This document shows positions 10,214 through 21,068 of a DNA stretch of 64,000 bases, one piece after another. A program made the position numbers and the translations under genes. Under the pieces are notes generated by a model. It was given only the letters and a program-made list of their open reading frames with translations, ran no database searches and was not told the origin of the DNA. This DNA is from Agriotes lineatus (lineage: Eukaryota > Arthropoda > Insecta > Coleoptera > Elateridae). The number at the start of each line of letters is the position of its first letter. Position 1 is the first letter of the stretch. The stretch spans positions 62,001-126,000 of the forward strand of contig CALNHX010001918.1 in NCBI GenBank assembly GCA_940337035.1. Direction: 5' to 3'.

Positions 10214-13200
10214 GCTCATGACGCTGTGCGAGTAAGTTGTGTGGCTACATTGCTCCGTATTAAGTGTATAGTAACCTACTAGTGTCAAGTTCCAAAATGG
10301 TTTTCATTCAAGCACAGCACAAGGACATATTTGATATAGCCTTCAAGGCTAATATGCAACGTTTTGAAGATGATAAGTTTTTAGAATTACTTACCACCAA
10401 ATTATCCGTGAAGGTCATGGAGAAGATTGAAGAAAAACTCAATCACCTTGTGACAAAATGTTCTGATTTAGAAAAAAAAAAGTAGCATGATCAATGAATG
10501 AGCATGAAGAGCTAATTAATACCGTAGAGAATCTCGCACAATACTTGCGAAGAAATAGTGTCGAGGTCTTTGGAATTAAAGAAAGCAAGGGAGAAAGAAC
10601 TGAAGATGTGAAGAAGGTGATCCTTGATTTGTTCAATAACTAGTTAGGAGTGATGATAACTGAAGATAACATCGACTGTTGTCATCGAGTCGGAGCTGAA
10701 AAGATAGGACTCAAAAGACCAAGAGCAATAAATGTTAAGTTTCGTAGTTACCGATACTGTGCTCTTTTTAAAATTTGTTTGCTTATATTCTTGCCTGGGG
10801 AGTTTCTGAATAATTTATTGTCAGTTACAAAATATTTGTATCAGGATAATATTTTTTTCAGGTGTTCCACAATACATAATAGGTTATTTGTATATATTTT
10901 TTTGTAAATGCTGATACGGGTTTCAGGGTGATGGTTGCTTAATAAGTTTTAAATTATTTAATTTATTGCAATGAAAACAAACAAATTTACTATATATTAT
11001 CAAAACGCAAGAGGATTAAGGACAAAAACAAATACATTTCTAATTAATCTGGTGGCTGGTGAACATGATTGCATTGCGTTGACGGAGACCTGGCTTAGTG
11101 CAGATATATTTGATAGCAAAATGTTTTATGCTCGGCACGTACTGTAGAGATATGATGATGATGATAAATTAAATTAATAAATAATCTCACTACACATATC
11201 CTTTATGTTTTTATTTGAATCAAATTCTGACTGATCAAAAGTAATCAAATAATTGTATAAATGGGTTCAGTGTTTTGCCCTTTATAGTAATTCGCACAAC
11301 TGCAAGTGAAATAATTTATGGCTAGCTTTCAGTAGGCATGTAGACTCAAAATCTGCAAGTTAGGTTCACCGATATGTTCATATTTAAACTCCCGTGTTAC
11401 GCCACTGGGCTGTGAAATTGAAAAGCAACAACGCTCAAACTCACTGCGCTGTCAATTTTATCTATCAACAAATTGATCTTTCGTGCGGTTCGTTTCTGTG
11501 TGATTACAAGTTAATTCAAAAGCAAATCTATGAACAAATTATCAGGTTATTCAAATATCGCGCTTTATTAAGCGTCACTAGTCGTGTTTTGTTTTTAGAT
11601 CGTTGTTTCGTGACGTAAACCGACGCTGCTTGGGTTAATTCATTTGTTATCCGCTCCACTAACCTCACAATTCTAATTTGGATAATTATTGGCAAAATAA
11701 TTTATCTGGAGACTTGGATATGCCTGCTGCTTACTCGAAATGGTAACGTCTCGCTGGTACATAAATTTCCGGCTCCTCAAGCTGTCAATGAAGTTTTTAC
11801 TGTACCTTAACTTTTTCAGGTGATGGTATGTTTATTCCGGACGAAGCCCTAAGCTGGATCTTCTCTGGAAATCGTTGCCTTCGATGTTGATGGTGCTGGC
11901 CTTGGTGCTTCAGCCCCACACGATACCTCGCAGATGTCAGCTCTGGTCTTGGACCCCTGGTTTAATCGCAGTCGACCCTCGTAAATTTGAGCTGGTCACC
12001 GATGCACGTTCGAAAGCTTGCTGTGGTGAAATTACTTATAGGTTGTGGAAAACGTTGCCCACACTCTCACTTATGCTCCACAATTTACTGATTACAATGG
12101 TATAATTTTTATTAATTTATTTTGATTGTAAATAGCTTAAAATGCAATATGGAGACACAAATTCGCCTGGCATCAAATAATTTTATTTCAATTGTTTCTC
12201 TCCTTGTTAGTTAACAACAATTGCCTATCTGGCTTCATAAATGTGGATGTTAACTAAGTACAAATCAAATACTTATAAACTAAATTTCAACTTATATTAT
12301 AAAACTGTACAACATCTTAATTCTAAAATTATTGTTTGTTCATGTTCGTATTTAAACTGGGTTATAGCGCCACTCACTATGTTTTATTTGGATTGTCTGT
12401 TCACTTATGTTATTTCACTGACTCATTTTTATAAACACAAACCTCGTTCATTTCCTGTAGTGTGAATTTCTTGTATTTTATAAAACTTGTCTGCTTTTCA
12501 CCATTCTTCAAATATTACTGCTCCATTTTCGATAGCCTTATTTGATCTAGTATTGTGCTCTCTTTGCACTGTATTGAGAACATTCTGTTCTTTCTACCTT
12601 TATTTAAAAAGTTCGTAGAACTGTACTTATTCAATTAAACTGACATGTAAATTTATTTAACACGCATGTAATAAACCCTTTGGTGATAGATTTGTTGAAT
12701 TTTTGATTGGCTTTACTTTGCACCAACCTCTTAATTTATGCTAATTGATATTTCTGTGACTCTAATTTACGAATTGAGCTCTGCCTTATTGCCATTTATT
12801 CAGAAGTAATTCTATTTAATATCGGCAATGCATTACCAATGTAATTATGAATTAAAATTTCTGATGTAACTTCTTGCAGTTGCCTGCTTTACCCCAGCTC
12901 TGTGCTTTATTGACTTGCTTTAATTATCTATGTTGCAAGCAGAGTTGAGTAACGGGCTAAATACCATCTCAGTACTTACGTAGTATATCGTTGCGATAGA
13001 AATAAAAACACATTGAACAAAACGCGACGTAACGGAGTTGTTATTGCAGTTAAAGTTAAGTTCAAATCTACATCTGTAGAATTGGAAGTGGGGCTGGAAA
13101 ATATAACAATTAAAATAAGTATTCATAGTAGGTACAAGTTTATTAATAAATTGAGTTTATTTTCCACCACGATCAGTTAACAATAGTTACATCTCTTATT

Positions 13201-14290
13201 TAATGCCATAGAAAATAAGGATGTATTTTATCAAACCGATAGTATATTAATTGGAGATTTCAATCTACCTAATATTAACGGTATCAATTATAATCTGGGA
13301 AGGGGTAATGAAACATGTAAAAGTCTAGAAAAGTTTATGAACGCCAATTACAAAAATGAATAAAAAACAAAAAAACCGTTTTTATGTTTTTTTTTCTAGG
13401 TTTTTTATTCGATAAAAAAAAACGTGTTTTTTTACATCACTAAAAATAGGTCAACCAAAACAAATTTGATAACAAATGCATTAGATAACGGTAGTCGAGT
13501 GGATGTGATATATACTGACTTTGCCAAAGCATTTGATACAGTCAATCACGACATTCTACTCAAAAATTACATCAGTACGGATTTTCATTAAATTTAATTA
13601 TTTTCTTTATATCTTATTTACAAAACCGTTTTCAGTTTGAGTATGCATGAAAACCTGTCGCAACCTTTTCTTACTTTATCGGGAGTGCCTCAAGGAAGCA
13701 ACCTAGGCCCGCTGCTATTGCTGTTGTTTATCAATGACCTCCCATTAGTTATTAAACACTCCGATAACTTATTGTTTGCCGATGACTTGAAGATATTTAA
13801 GGAAATTCACGATGTCAAGGATATACAATTACATCAGACAGTTTATTAAATCTCAACTTCAACTTTTTATGTCACATAAATCATGGCCTAGTATTATTTA
13901 AGTTAAAAATTAAAATCGTAACCAGAAACTTTGAGGTTTTTTAACCAGAACATGATGCTGTAAACGCCTGTTCATCTTGTTCAACCAGTTATGAATCACC
14001 CTGTATTTAACAGAAAGCCTAAATGCTTAAAAAAAAAGTTAATATGTATGTATTATTATAATAAAGTTTGATTGCAGTCATCTCGATGAAACCTGAACCA
14101 GTAGTAGAAATGTTTAGTTTTTAATTTGTAATTAGGTATTATTAGTTTCTAAATTTAAAATTGTAGTTATTAATAGTTTATACTTTTAATTTTGTATATT
14201 ATACAAGTATATAGGGCCTGAATTGCCAATAATGTAATTGGGTATACCCTGTTTAATTGGTATTGGTGTAAATAATTAAATTAAATATCA
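10214..14290 (+). mobile_element. LINE B, inserted in LINE A
   Basis: A second, different LINE in the same orientation. Its ORF1 starts at ATG 10297 (MVFIQAQHKDIFDIAFK), is coiled-coil rich and continues through stops into DDVKKVI-like and DNIDCCHRVGAEKIGLKRP segments (RRM-like ORF1 protein). The endonuclease starts near 10975 (FTIYYQNARGLRTKTNTFLI; CIALTETWLS) and is interrupted at 11142 by another element, resuming about 12976 (VVYRCDRNK; RRNGVVIAVKVKFKSTSVEL; ILIGDFNLPNING). RT pieces follow: VDVIYTDFAKAFDTVNHDIL and, at 13637-13849, GVPQGSNLGPLLLLLFINDL with LFADD. After an internal deletion the 3' UTR ends in AATTAAATTAAAT near 14286. It is not functional. Confidence 0.8.
11143..12971. 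mobile_element. 1.83-kb LTR-type insertion in LINE B (solo LTR or non-autonomous)
   Basis: The sequence starts TGTAGAGAT and ends ATCTCA, that is TG...CA with short inverted ends, and is flanked on both sides by GTAC (11139-11142 and 12972-12975), a 4-bp target-site duplication typical of LTR elements. The LINE B endonuclease reading (DSKMFYA on the left, TYVVYRCDRNK on the right) becomes near-continuous when it is removed, which fixes the boundaries. No gag or pol similarity is seen inside, so it is either a long solo LTR or a short non-autonomous LTR element; a weak internal resemblance (11370 and 12345) was noted but not proved. Confidence 0.7.
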
Positions 14291-14291
14291 C

Positions 14292-14979
14292 AGTATAATC
14301 ATACAAAAACTAAATGATGAACTCGGAATAAGAAAACACCTAATCAGACTAACCATGCTAACAATGCACAGGATAGAAAACACAGTGAAAATTCAAAACG
14401 ACTTACGGTCACGTTTAGCACAGTGGACTTCGGCAACATAATGCACTGTCATGCATGTTATTTAACATAGCCCTAGAAAAAGCAGGAATCGAGACTATTT
14501 TCAACAAGTCAATCCAAATCCTTGCGTACGTAGACGACATTGATATAATCGGAAGATCAACAAAGGACCTTAAAGAAGCCTTCTCACGCCTTGTAACAGC
14601 AGCGAAAGAAATGGGATTAATATGAAATGTGCCCAAAACTAAATATACATACGTATCAATCGACAAAATAGTGAAAATAGCACGGACCTGTTTGTAAATA
14701 TCGTTTTGAAAAAATGCGAGAATTTGTTTGTCTTGACAATTGGCAATTGGCTAATTACAAGCAATAACAATAATAGTGCCAAAATACACAGAAGAATGAC
14801 TTTAGCCAACAAAACCTACTTTGGGCTGGCAAAACAACTACAAACAAACCGGATATCCAGAAAAACCAAGTTCAAAATGTATAAAACCCTCATCAGACCA
14901 GTATTACCGTATTGGGCCGAAACATGGACAATGTCTACCAGAGATGAAAACAACCTAAAAATATTTGAGAGGAAAATAC
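14292..14979 (+). pseudogene. LINE A, RT part after the LINE B insertion
   Basis: The reading of LINE A resumes with IIIQKLNDELGIRKHLIRL, then the catalytic region LFNIALEKAGIETI and ILAYVDDIDIIGRSTKDL (Y-V-D-D box, about 14520-14560), then the thumb/C-terminal part at 14770-14979 (LANKTYFGLAKQLQTNRISR; MYKTLIRPVLPYWAETWTM; KIFERKIL). It has stops and shifts throughout. It is broken at 14979 by the copia element and its last 60 bases lie beyond it. Confidence 0.8.
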
Positions 14980-15258
14980 TGTTGATGTTTTGAAACTTTC
15001 GTTTTTATTATGCCGCTAGTTGTAAGAAAACTCAACCTTGGGTTTATGACAGGGTGTTGGACTCGCTGCTTCTTGCCAAATGTTTGGGTTGCTGAATTTA
15101 TTACTACCCTCATAAACAGCCGATATATACTAGATTCTAGGTAGCTTTTAAGCAGTCTCTTGTAACCATCCATCTAATACAGACATATTCCATTATTAAT
15201 AAACTTGTACAACAAATGTTAAGTTACACCCGAGTGTTTTATTTCTAAAACCTTAACA
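14980..15258 (+). repeat. Left LTR of the copia element
   Basis: It contains a TATATA box in the region 15122-15130 and a polyadenylation signal AATAAA at 15198-15203, consistent with U3-R-U5 organisation. Ends are TG...CA. Confidence 0.95.
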
Positions 15259-15273
15259 GGTTATGGGCCCAGC
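15259..15273 (+). promoter_or_regulatory. Primer-binding site complementary to initiator tRNA-Met
   Basis: Immediately after the left LTR, GGTTATGGGCCCAGC is complementary to the anticodon-arm side of initiator methionine tRNA (GCTGGGCCCATAACC). Drosophila copia is known to prime from an internal half of tRNA-iMet rather than from its 3' end, and the match here is to that internal region. Confidence 0.85.
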
Positions 15274-15395
15274 ACGCTTCCACTGCGCTTAGTTTGGAAG
15301 TTCCGGTTTCGTGTATAGTTCGCGGTAATTCGCGGTTTGATTCGGTGTAGACGGGGACTTTGTGTGTGTGCAGTTGTGGGACTGCCAAGTTTATT

Positions 15396-16484
15396 ATGGA
15401 TATGGAGAAAGTGCCTGTAGAGAAGCTCCGTGACCAAAGTAATTGGCCACAGTGGCAATTTGTAATTCGTACATTGCTAGACTGTAATAGTGCGTTAGAA
15501 GTGTGTGATGGCACTTTTAAAAAACCGACGGAGGCTGATGGAGAAGTTGGCGGTGCTGCTGCCACACAACTGGAGAAATGGCAGAAAGCAGATAGGTTTG
15601 CTAGAAAATTGTTCGTAACAACTGTTGAAGCAAAGCCCCTGCAATTTTTAATGAACTGCGAGGATGCGTCTGCAATGTGGTTAAAGCTGCACTCTATTTA
15701 TGAACAGAAATCTGAAGAATCGCTGTCTTTACTACAGAAGCAGTTTTTCGATTTTCAATGGAATGGTGCTTGGTCTGTAGCGGAACATATATCTAAGTTG
15801 GAGCTATTAGTTAATAGGATGAAAAAGCTTGGTGGTACTTTACCGGAAAGTATGCTTTTAACGAGAGTATTGTCGGTTTTACCTCAAGAGTTCAATCATT
15901 TTCACAGTGCGTGGGACTCCACAGATTCAACTAGGAAGACTCTGGAAAATCTGACAACCAGATTGTTGACAGAGGAACAGCGATTAACAAAACGAAACGG
16001 TGAAAATGAAAGTGATGAAGTTCACAAAGCAGTCGCCTTATTTTCAAAAGTGAAAGTGGGCGAGGGATCCAGGCAGAAAGGCAAACAATGGAAGAATAGC
16101 GGTTGTTATACCTGCGGCAAGAAGGATCACCGGCGCAAGGACTGCCCTGGCTGTTTTATATGTAAATCAAAACACCATTTGGCAAAGGACTGTCCGAAAA
16201 AGTCAACTGCATCTGGAAGAAATCCGGTGGCATTTATTGGGCATTCTGTTCGGCCTGGAAGTGAGAATGAATGGATAATCGATTCAGGTGCTTCTGAGCA
16301 TATGACTAATCGGAAAGATTTGTTCAGCAGCTTCGACGAATTTCATCAGTCATTGATGATCAACATCGGGAATGGAGAAAGGATTAACGCCCTAGGGAAG
16401 GGCACAATAAACATTGAGATGTCGGTCGACAACGAATGGCTACCTGGAGTGTCATGCATGATGTGCTATACATTCCGGGTTTGA
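15396..16484 (+). CDS. gag: Copia Gag and protease part (gag-pol, 5' frame)
   Basis: Start chosen at ATG 15396 (MDMEKVPVEKL); the upstream in-frame codons lack an ATG. The N-terminal part matches the copia Gag fold (NWPQWQFVIRTLLD; ASAMWLKLHSIYEQKS; MKKLGGTLPESMLLTRVLSV). Two zinc knuckles follow: CYTCGKKDHRRKDC (CX2CX4HX4C) and CFICKSKHHLAKDC. The aspartic protease active site is in IIDSGASEHM. The frame ends at 16484 shortly after WLPG because of an apparent 2-nt insertion at 16449-16452 (GTGT); copia normally has one continuous gag-pol frame, so this copy is disabled here. Gag packages element RNA into particles; the protease matures them. Confidence 0.93.
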   Translation: MDMEKVPVEKLRDQSNWPQWQFVIRTLLDCNSALEVCDGTFKKPTEADGEVGGAAATQLEKWQKADRFARKLFVTTVEAKPLQFLMNCEDASAMWLKLHSIYEQKSEESLSLLQKQFFDFQWNGAWSVAEHISKLELLVNRMKKLGGTLPESMLLTRVLSVLPQEFNHFHSAWDSTDSTRKTLENLTTRLLTEEQRLTKRNGENESDEVHKAVALFSKVKVGEGSRQKGKQWKNSGCYTCGKKDHRRKDCPGCFICKSKHHLAKDCPKKSTASGRNPVAFIGHSVRPGSENEWIIDSGASEHMTNRKDLFSSFDEFHQSLMINIGNGERINALGKGTINIEMSVDNEWLPGVSCMMCYTFRV

Positions 16485-19318
16485 TGTGCAACCTGTTTTC
16501 AGTTAAAACAGTGGCGAAAAAGGGAATAAACTTTTTAATAAAGAACCGAGGGCGCGAATGTGTATTTGAGAAGGATCATGAAGTGGTTGCGACGGGATCA
16601 GAATTCGGAAATTTATACAAAATAAACTTAAGAGTGATTGTACCAGCAAAAGCGTGCTTAGCTAATAAAAGTGATCAGCTACAACTATGGCATGAGAGAC
16701 TAGCACATCAGAATAAGAGACATGTGAAAAGTGTTCTAAAAGACATGCAAATAAGTGTCGAAGTGGACAACGAGTTTTGTGACGGCTGTGCATTCGGAAA
16801 AATGCATCGTCAAAGTTTCGGTCACCGTGTCGATCGCTCAGAAAAAGTGCGCGAACGAGTTCATTCTGATGTGTGCGGACCCATGCAGATCGAGTCAATG
16901 GGAAGAAAACGGTATTTCGTTATTTTTAAGGACGACGCTAGTGGTTTTCGAACAGTTTACTTTTTACGCGAGAAAAGTGAAGTATACGACAAATTTAAAG
17001 AATTTTGTAACGAAGTTCAAACTCGTTTCGGCGAAAACATAAAGGAGCTTAACACGGACGGTGGAAAAGAATACGACAACAATCAAATGAGATCATTGAC
17101 AGCAAACTTGGGAATTAAACATGTGATGACACTCCCATATACGCCGGAGCATAATGGAGCGTCTGAGAGAGAAAACAGGACCATCGTAAAAGCGGCTAGA
17201 TCAATGCTGCACTCGAAGGGACAGTTACCCAAGTATTTATGGGCAGAAGCAGTAAACACTGCCGTCTATGTAATAAACCGAACAGGCCCAACGAAAATTG
17301 CTGGCAAGACCCCGTATGATTTATGGTTTAACAAAAAACCACAGGGTCTCGAAAATTTTAAAGTATTTGGAAGCGAATGCTTTGTGCATGTCCCCAAACA
17401 ATTAGATAAGAAGGCGATTCGAGGATATTTTCTGGGATATCATGATGGTATGGGCGGTTATCGCATTTATGTACCCGACAAGCACGAAGTGATAATTAGT
17501 CGTGATGTAATTTTTAAGGACGAACAGCACATTTCGGTAACGGTATCTTGCAATGCGGATACCTCGGTCCCATCTGGTAAGGAGGAAATTATTGCTGAAG
17601 GAACTTCAGAAAATAGTGAGCAAGAATCTCAAAGCGAATTTCCAGTTACCAGCGAAGAACCAACGGAATCTGAATATTTCTATGAAGTAGATTTATTTAC
17701 AGAAGAATCTGAAGATGAACCTGAATGTCACAATAATCGACATGAAATGCAGCTACGCAATCGAAGCGAGATCAAAGCGCCTGAGCGATATGGCGTTTTT
17801 GCACTAGCAGCAGTTGATGATGGGGAACCAGGGAATTTTTATGAAGCTTGTGCATCCCCCGATGTCCAACACTGGAAACTTGCCATGGAGGACGAATTAA
17901 ACTCCCTGTATGAAAACGAGACTTGGAGCCTGGTAGAAAAGCCATCAAATGCTAAAGTTATCGATAACAAGTGGGTTTTCAAATTGAAGAAAAATTCAGA
18001 CGGTTCGGCGAGATATAAAGCAAGACTTGTCAGAGGGTTCTTGCAAGAAGAAGGCATCGACTACACAGAGACATTCAGCCCAGTAGTGCGGTTTGATACA
18101 GTGCGTGCAGTTTTAAGTGTCGCCTCAAGGGAAAATTTTATAATACGCCAATTTGACGTTAAAACGGCGTTCCTGTACGGACTGCTTGAAGATGCAAATG
18201 TGTATATGAAACAGCCGCGCGGTTTCGAAGACGGTACTAATCGTGTGTGCAAACTTAATAAAAGTTTGTATGGACTTCGTCAAGCGCCGCGATGTTGGAA
18301 TACTCGTTTCAAAGACTTTCTGCAAGGGTTTGGGTTAAATGAATCAAAGTCAGACCCATGCTTATATGTGAGCCTACAAAATGGACAAAGACTTATTATT
18401 GTACTGTACGTGGACGATGGATTAGTGCTTGCATCCCGTCAAGAAGATGCCGATAAGTTTCTACATGCCTTGGAAAATGAATTCAAAGCTGTTATAAATT
18501 TGAATGTAAATTCATACCTTGGCATCGAATTTACGGTATTAGAAAGTGGGATATTTATTAAACAAAGTGCATACATTGACAAAGTGCTTGGACGTTTCAA
18601 AATGAGCGAATGTAAGCCAGTTTCTACACGGGCAGATTTAAACAAAAGTGTTGAGAATGTGCCATACAGGGAAGCTGTGGGAAATCTCATGTTTTTGCAA
18701 GTAACTACCCGTCCGGACATAGCGTTTGCAGTGAGTGTGTTATCCAGGTGTTTGGATAAACCAACAGAGGCGCATTGGCTGCTGGTAAAACGAGTGTTTC
18801 GCTACTTGAAAGGCACGAAAAATTTGGGACTTTTCTATGGGAAAAGCGGAACATTTAAAATCTACAGTGATTCGGATTATGCTGGCGATCCTGAATCCAG
18901 GAAATCAACATCCGGTATTCTCTGCAGTTTCAGCGGTACTGCAGTCACCTGGAGAAGTAGGAAACAACAGTGTGTGGCCCTTTCAACCACGGAGGCAGAA
19001 TATATGAGTGCTGCGTGTGCCGTCAAGGAAGGTGTATGGTTATCGCGAGTTTTGCAAGATCTCGGTGTGAAAGGTAGTGCGCTCATATTATATATGGATA
19101 ATCAGAGTGCCATTAGACTTATTAAAAACCCCGAATTACACGATAGATCCAAACACATAGACATAAAATATCATTATCTTAGAGATCTGTATGGAAAGGG
19201 TAAACTTAATGTTAATTATGTAACAACAGATGAACAAATAGCTGATATTTTTACGAAGCCTTTGTCAAATCAGAAATTTAGAGAAATTAGAGATAAGTTA
19301 GGTATACGTGAAATGTAG
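16436..19318 (+). CDS. pol: Copia integrase, reverse transcriptase and RNase H (pol, shifted frame)
   Basis: Open from about 16436 and meaningful from the VLYIPGLMCNLFSV segment to TAG 19316-19318. Pre-integrase zinc site: LWHERLAHQ...CDGCAFGK. Integrase catalytic D-D-E: HSDVCGP, NTDGGKEY, EHNGASERENRT. RT: WVFKLKKNSDG, QFDVKTAFLYG, SLYGLRQAPRCWN and the YVDD box in IVLYVDDGLVLAS. RNase H: IYSDSDYAGDPESRKSTSG, STTEAEYM, MDNQSAI, SKHIDIKYH, ending IADIFTKPL. All catalytic residues are visible. The motif KARLVRGF seems one residue short against the usual copia spacing. It overlaps the upstream frame by 49 nt only because of the frameshift. It lies in the element's own transcription unit driven by the left LTR. 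Confidence 0.95.
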   Translation: MATWSVMHDVLYIPGLMCNLFSVKTVAKKGINFLIKNRGRECVFEKDHEVVATGSEFGNLYKINLRVIVPAKACLANKSDQLQLWHERLAHQNKRHVKSVLKDMQISVEVDNEFCDGCAFGKMHRQSFGHRVDRSEKVRERVHSDVCGPMQIESMGRKRYFVIFKDDASGFRTVYFLREKSEVYDKFKEFCNEVQTRFGENIKELNTDGGKEYDNNQMRSLTANLGIKHVMTLPYTPEHNGASERENRTIVKAARSMLHSKGQLPKYLWAEAVNTAVYVINRTGPTKIAGKTPYDLWFNKKPQGLENFKVFGSECFVHVPKQLDKKAIRGYFLGYHDGMGGYRIYVPDKHEVIISRDVIFKDEQHISVTVSCNADTSVPSGKEEIIAEGTSENSEQESQSEFPVTSEEPTESEYFYEVDLFTEESEDEPECHNNRHEMQLRNRSEIKAPERYGVFALAAVDDGEPGNFYEACASPDVQHWKLAMEDELNSLYENETWSLVEKPSNAKVIDNKWVFKLKKNSDGSARYKARLVRGFLQEEGIDYTETFSPVVRFDTVRAVLSVASRENFIIRQFDVKTAFLYGLLEDANVYMKQPRGFEDGTNRVCKLNKSLYGLRQAPRCWNTRFKDFLQGFGLNESKSDPCLYVSLQNGQRLIIVLYVDDGLVLASRQEDADKFLHALENEFKAVINLNVNSYLGIEFTVLESGIFIKQSAYIDKVLGRFKMSECKPVSTRADLNKSVENVPYREAVGNLMFLQVTTRPDIAFAVSVLSRCLDKPTEAHWLLVKRVFRYLKGTKNLGLFYGKSGTFKIYSDSDYAGDPESRKSTSGILCSFSGTAVTWRSRKQQCVALSTTEAEYMSAACAVKEGVWLSRVLQDLGVKGSALILYMDNQSAIRLIKNPELHDRSKHIDIKYHYLRDLYGKGKLNVNYVTTDEQIADIFTKPLSNQKFREIRDKLGIREM

Positions 19319-19377
19319 TTTTAAAAATGTAGTTTTAAAAATATTTCAGAGCTAGATTTAGTAGTCGGTCAAGTTTT

Positions 19378-19385
19378 AGGGAGAG
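19378..19385 (+). promoter_or_regulatory. Polypurine tract of the copia element
   Basis: AGGGAGAG directly abuts the right LTR, the expected place for plus-strand DNA priming. Confidence 0.8.
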
Positions 19386-19664
19386 TGTTGATGTTTTGAA
19401 ACTTTCTTTTTTATTATGCCGCTAGTTGTAAGAAAACTCAACCTTGGGTTTATGACAGGGTGTTGGACTCGCTGCTTCTTGCCAAATGTTTGGGTTGCTG
19501 AATTTATTACTACCCTCATAAACAGCCGATATATACTAGATTCTAGGTAGCTTTTAAGCAGTCTCTTGTAACCATCCATCTAATACAGACATATTCCATT
19601 ATTAATAAACTTGTACAACAAATGTTAAGTTACACCCGAGTGTTTTATTTCTAAAACCTTAACA
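19386..19664 (+). repeat. Right LTR of the copia element
   Basis: Near-identical to the left LTR by eye (one difference), same TG...CA ends. It is followed by the target duplication AATAC. Confidence 0.95.
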
Positions 19665-19728
19665 AATACTGAGATGAATCATAGGACCTATACAGAAAAA
19701 TGGAGATCCCAATACAAGCATGTACTAC
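19665..19728 (+). pseudogene. LINE A, fragment resuming after copia
   Basis: The translation continues the LINE A protein across the copia insertion (FERKIL to the left; ILR-stop-IIGPIQKNGDPNTSMYY here). This fixes copia as a later insertion into LINE A. LINE similarity stops at about 19728 and the rest of its 3' end is missing. Confidence 0.8.
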
Positions 19729-19857
19729 ACAGTGTGTCCACTTAGTGCGCCGGTCTTCGATTATGCTTTCAGTTATTTTCCGATAAAAATGTTGATTGAT
19801 ATTCCTCTAATGCCTAATGGTATTAAAAGGGGCATATTTTAAAACTATTTTGACATA

Positions 19858-20105
19858 TAGAGGGTGACCCAAAAAGGTGTGACTCAAAAAAGTTTTACTT
19901 TTTTAAATGGAACGCCCTGCATCTCTTTATGGCTATTTAAGCCTCGATAAGTTCTACGTTCAATTCTAACTTTTCTTTTAAATTGCTTTTACCGTTTCCA
20001 ACTTATGAACGTTTTTAGGATTTTTTTGTCAATATCAAGCTTTCATTTAAAATGTCACATTTTCCCCACTTTCGAATATTTGTTCCCTGAAAATTGAGGC
20101 GGTGG
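19858..20105 (+). repeat. Left arm of a 4.2-kb inverted repeat pair
   Basis: This arm is complementary, with moderate divergence, to 23905-24125. Shared landmarks are GGATTTTTTTGTCAATATCA, AAGCTTTCATT, and GAATATTT...CTGAAAATTGA. It contains no coding sequence. Whether the two arms bound one large element or are independent copies of one repeat is not resolved. Confidence 0.65.
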
Positions 20106-20616
20106 TCATTTAGGATACAAAAATACTAATGTTTAATAAAAACAGGATATTTTAATAGTACAGGGTGTTCAAAATCCGGTTCAAATTGCAGTATCTTCAA
20201 TCTTTTTTTCTCATTTCTTTTAAATGGAAAAAAAAAATATTTTTTTAATTTTTTACCATAGAAGGCCTTGACTTGGAAAAATCTATTCTAATTGACTCTA
20301 GCAACTCTTAACAATAGCTATTTTATTAATAAGGTCAATAACAAATCTTTAATAAATGAATATAATTTTCTAAACCCGTTTTTTAAGAAAAAGTCACTTT
20401 TTTTAAATGACACCTACTAAGGGCCATCTTGCCATTGGATAGAAAATGTAATTACCAATCTAACGATATGTATCATGCACTACTTTATCTTTATCTGAAA
20501 CTGAAAATGAATTAATTAATTATTTGTTTAAATTTATTTAAAAAACCAATGTTAGTGTCACTTCCGGTGAAACCAGAGGTGACACTAACTTTGGTTCTTT
20601 AAATAGATCACTCTAT

Positions 20617-20804
20617 GGGCCGGTTGCAGAAAGCTATGTTAAGTCCGGTGTTAGGTAACATCGCGTCAAAGTGAACAAAAACGCATCAAATCTCAAATGC
20701 TTATGGTAACTAATACATTAGTAAACAAAATTTGATGCAATTTTGTTCACTTTGACGCGATGTTAGCTAACACGAGACTTAACATTGCTTTCTGCAACCG
20801 GCCC
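20617..20804. mobile_element. 188-bp MITE with GGGCCGGTTGCAGAAAGC ends
   Basis: Long, nearly perfect terminal inverted repeats: GGGCCGGTTGCAGAAAGC at the left and its complement at the right, with pairing continuing through TGTTAAGTC and AACATCGCGTCAAAGTGAAC. The flanks are TAT on both sides (20614-20616, 20805-20807), a probable 2-3 bp duplication. It has no coding capacity. It interrupts the palindrome around it. Confidence 0.8.
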
Positions 20805-21068
20805 TATATGTTTTATGTTTTCAGAATCTACGACTCAAATTACATACAACAGTGTTGCCAAATTTTGCTTTAATATTATTAGTTATTACATAAAAATATT
20901 TAAAAAAATAATTAATTAAATAATTTGCAGTTTCAGATAAAGATAAAGTAGTACATGATGTATATCGTTAGATTGGTAATTAAATTTGCTGTTTAATGGC
21001 AAGATGGCCCTTGGTAGGTGCCATTTAAAAAAAGTGACTTTTTCTTAAAAAACGAGTTTAGCAAATTA

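Larger units (their letters stand above)
14980..19664 (+). mobile_element. Ty1/copia LTR retrotransposon, nearly full length
   Basis: A 4685-bp element with 279-bp LTRs (14980-15258 and 19386-19664), each starting TGTTGATG and ending CTTAACA, flanked by the 5-bp duplication AATAC (14975-14979 and 19665-19669). By eye the LTRs differ at one position (G or T around 15001/19407), which indicates a recent insertion. The internal order is primer-binding site, gag, protease, integrase, RT, RNase H, polypurine tract, the order of copia and not gypsy. A single frame break in the protease-integrase junction is the only obvious lesion. Confidence 0.97.
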
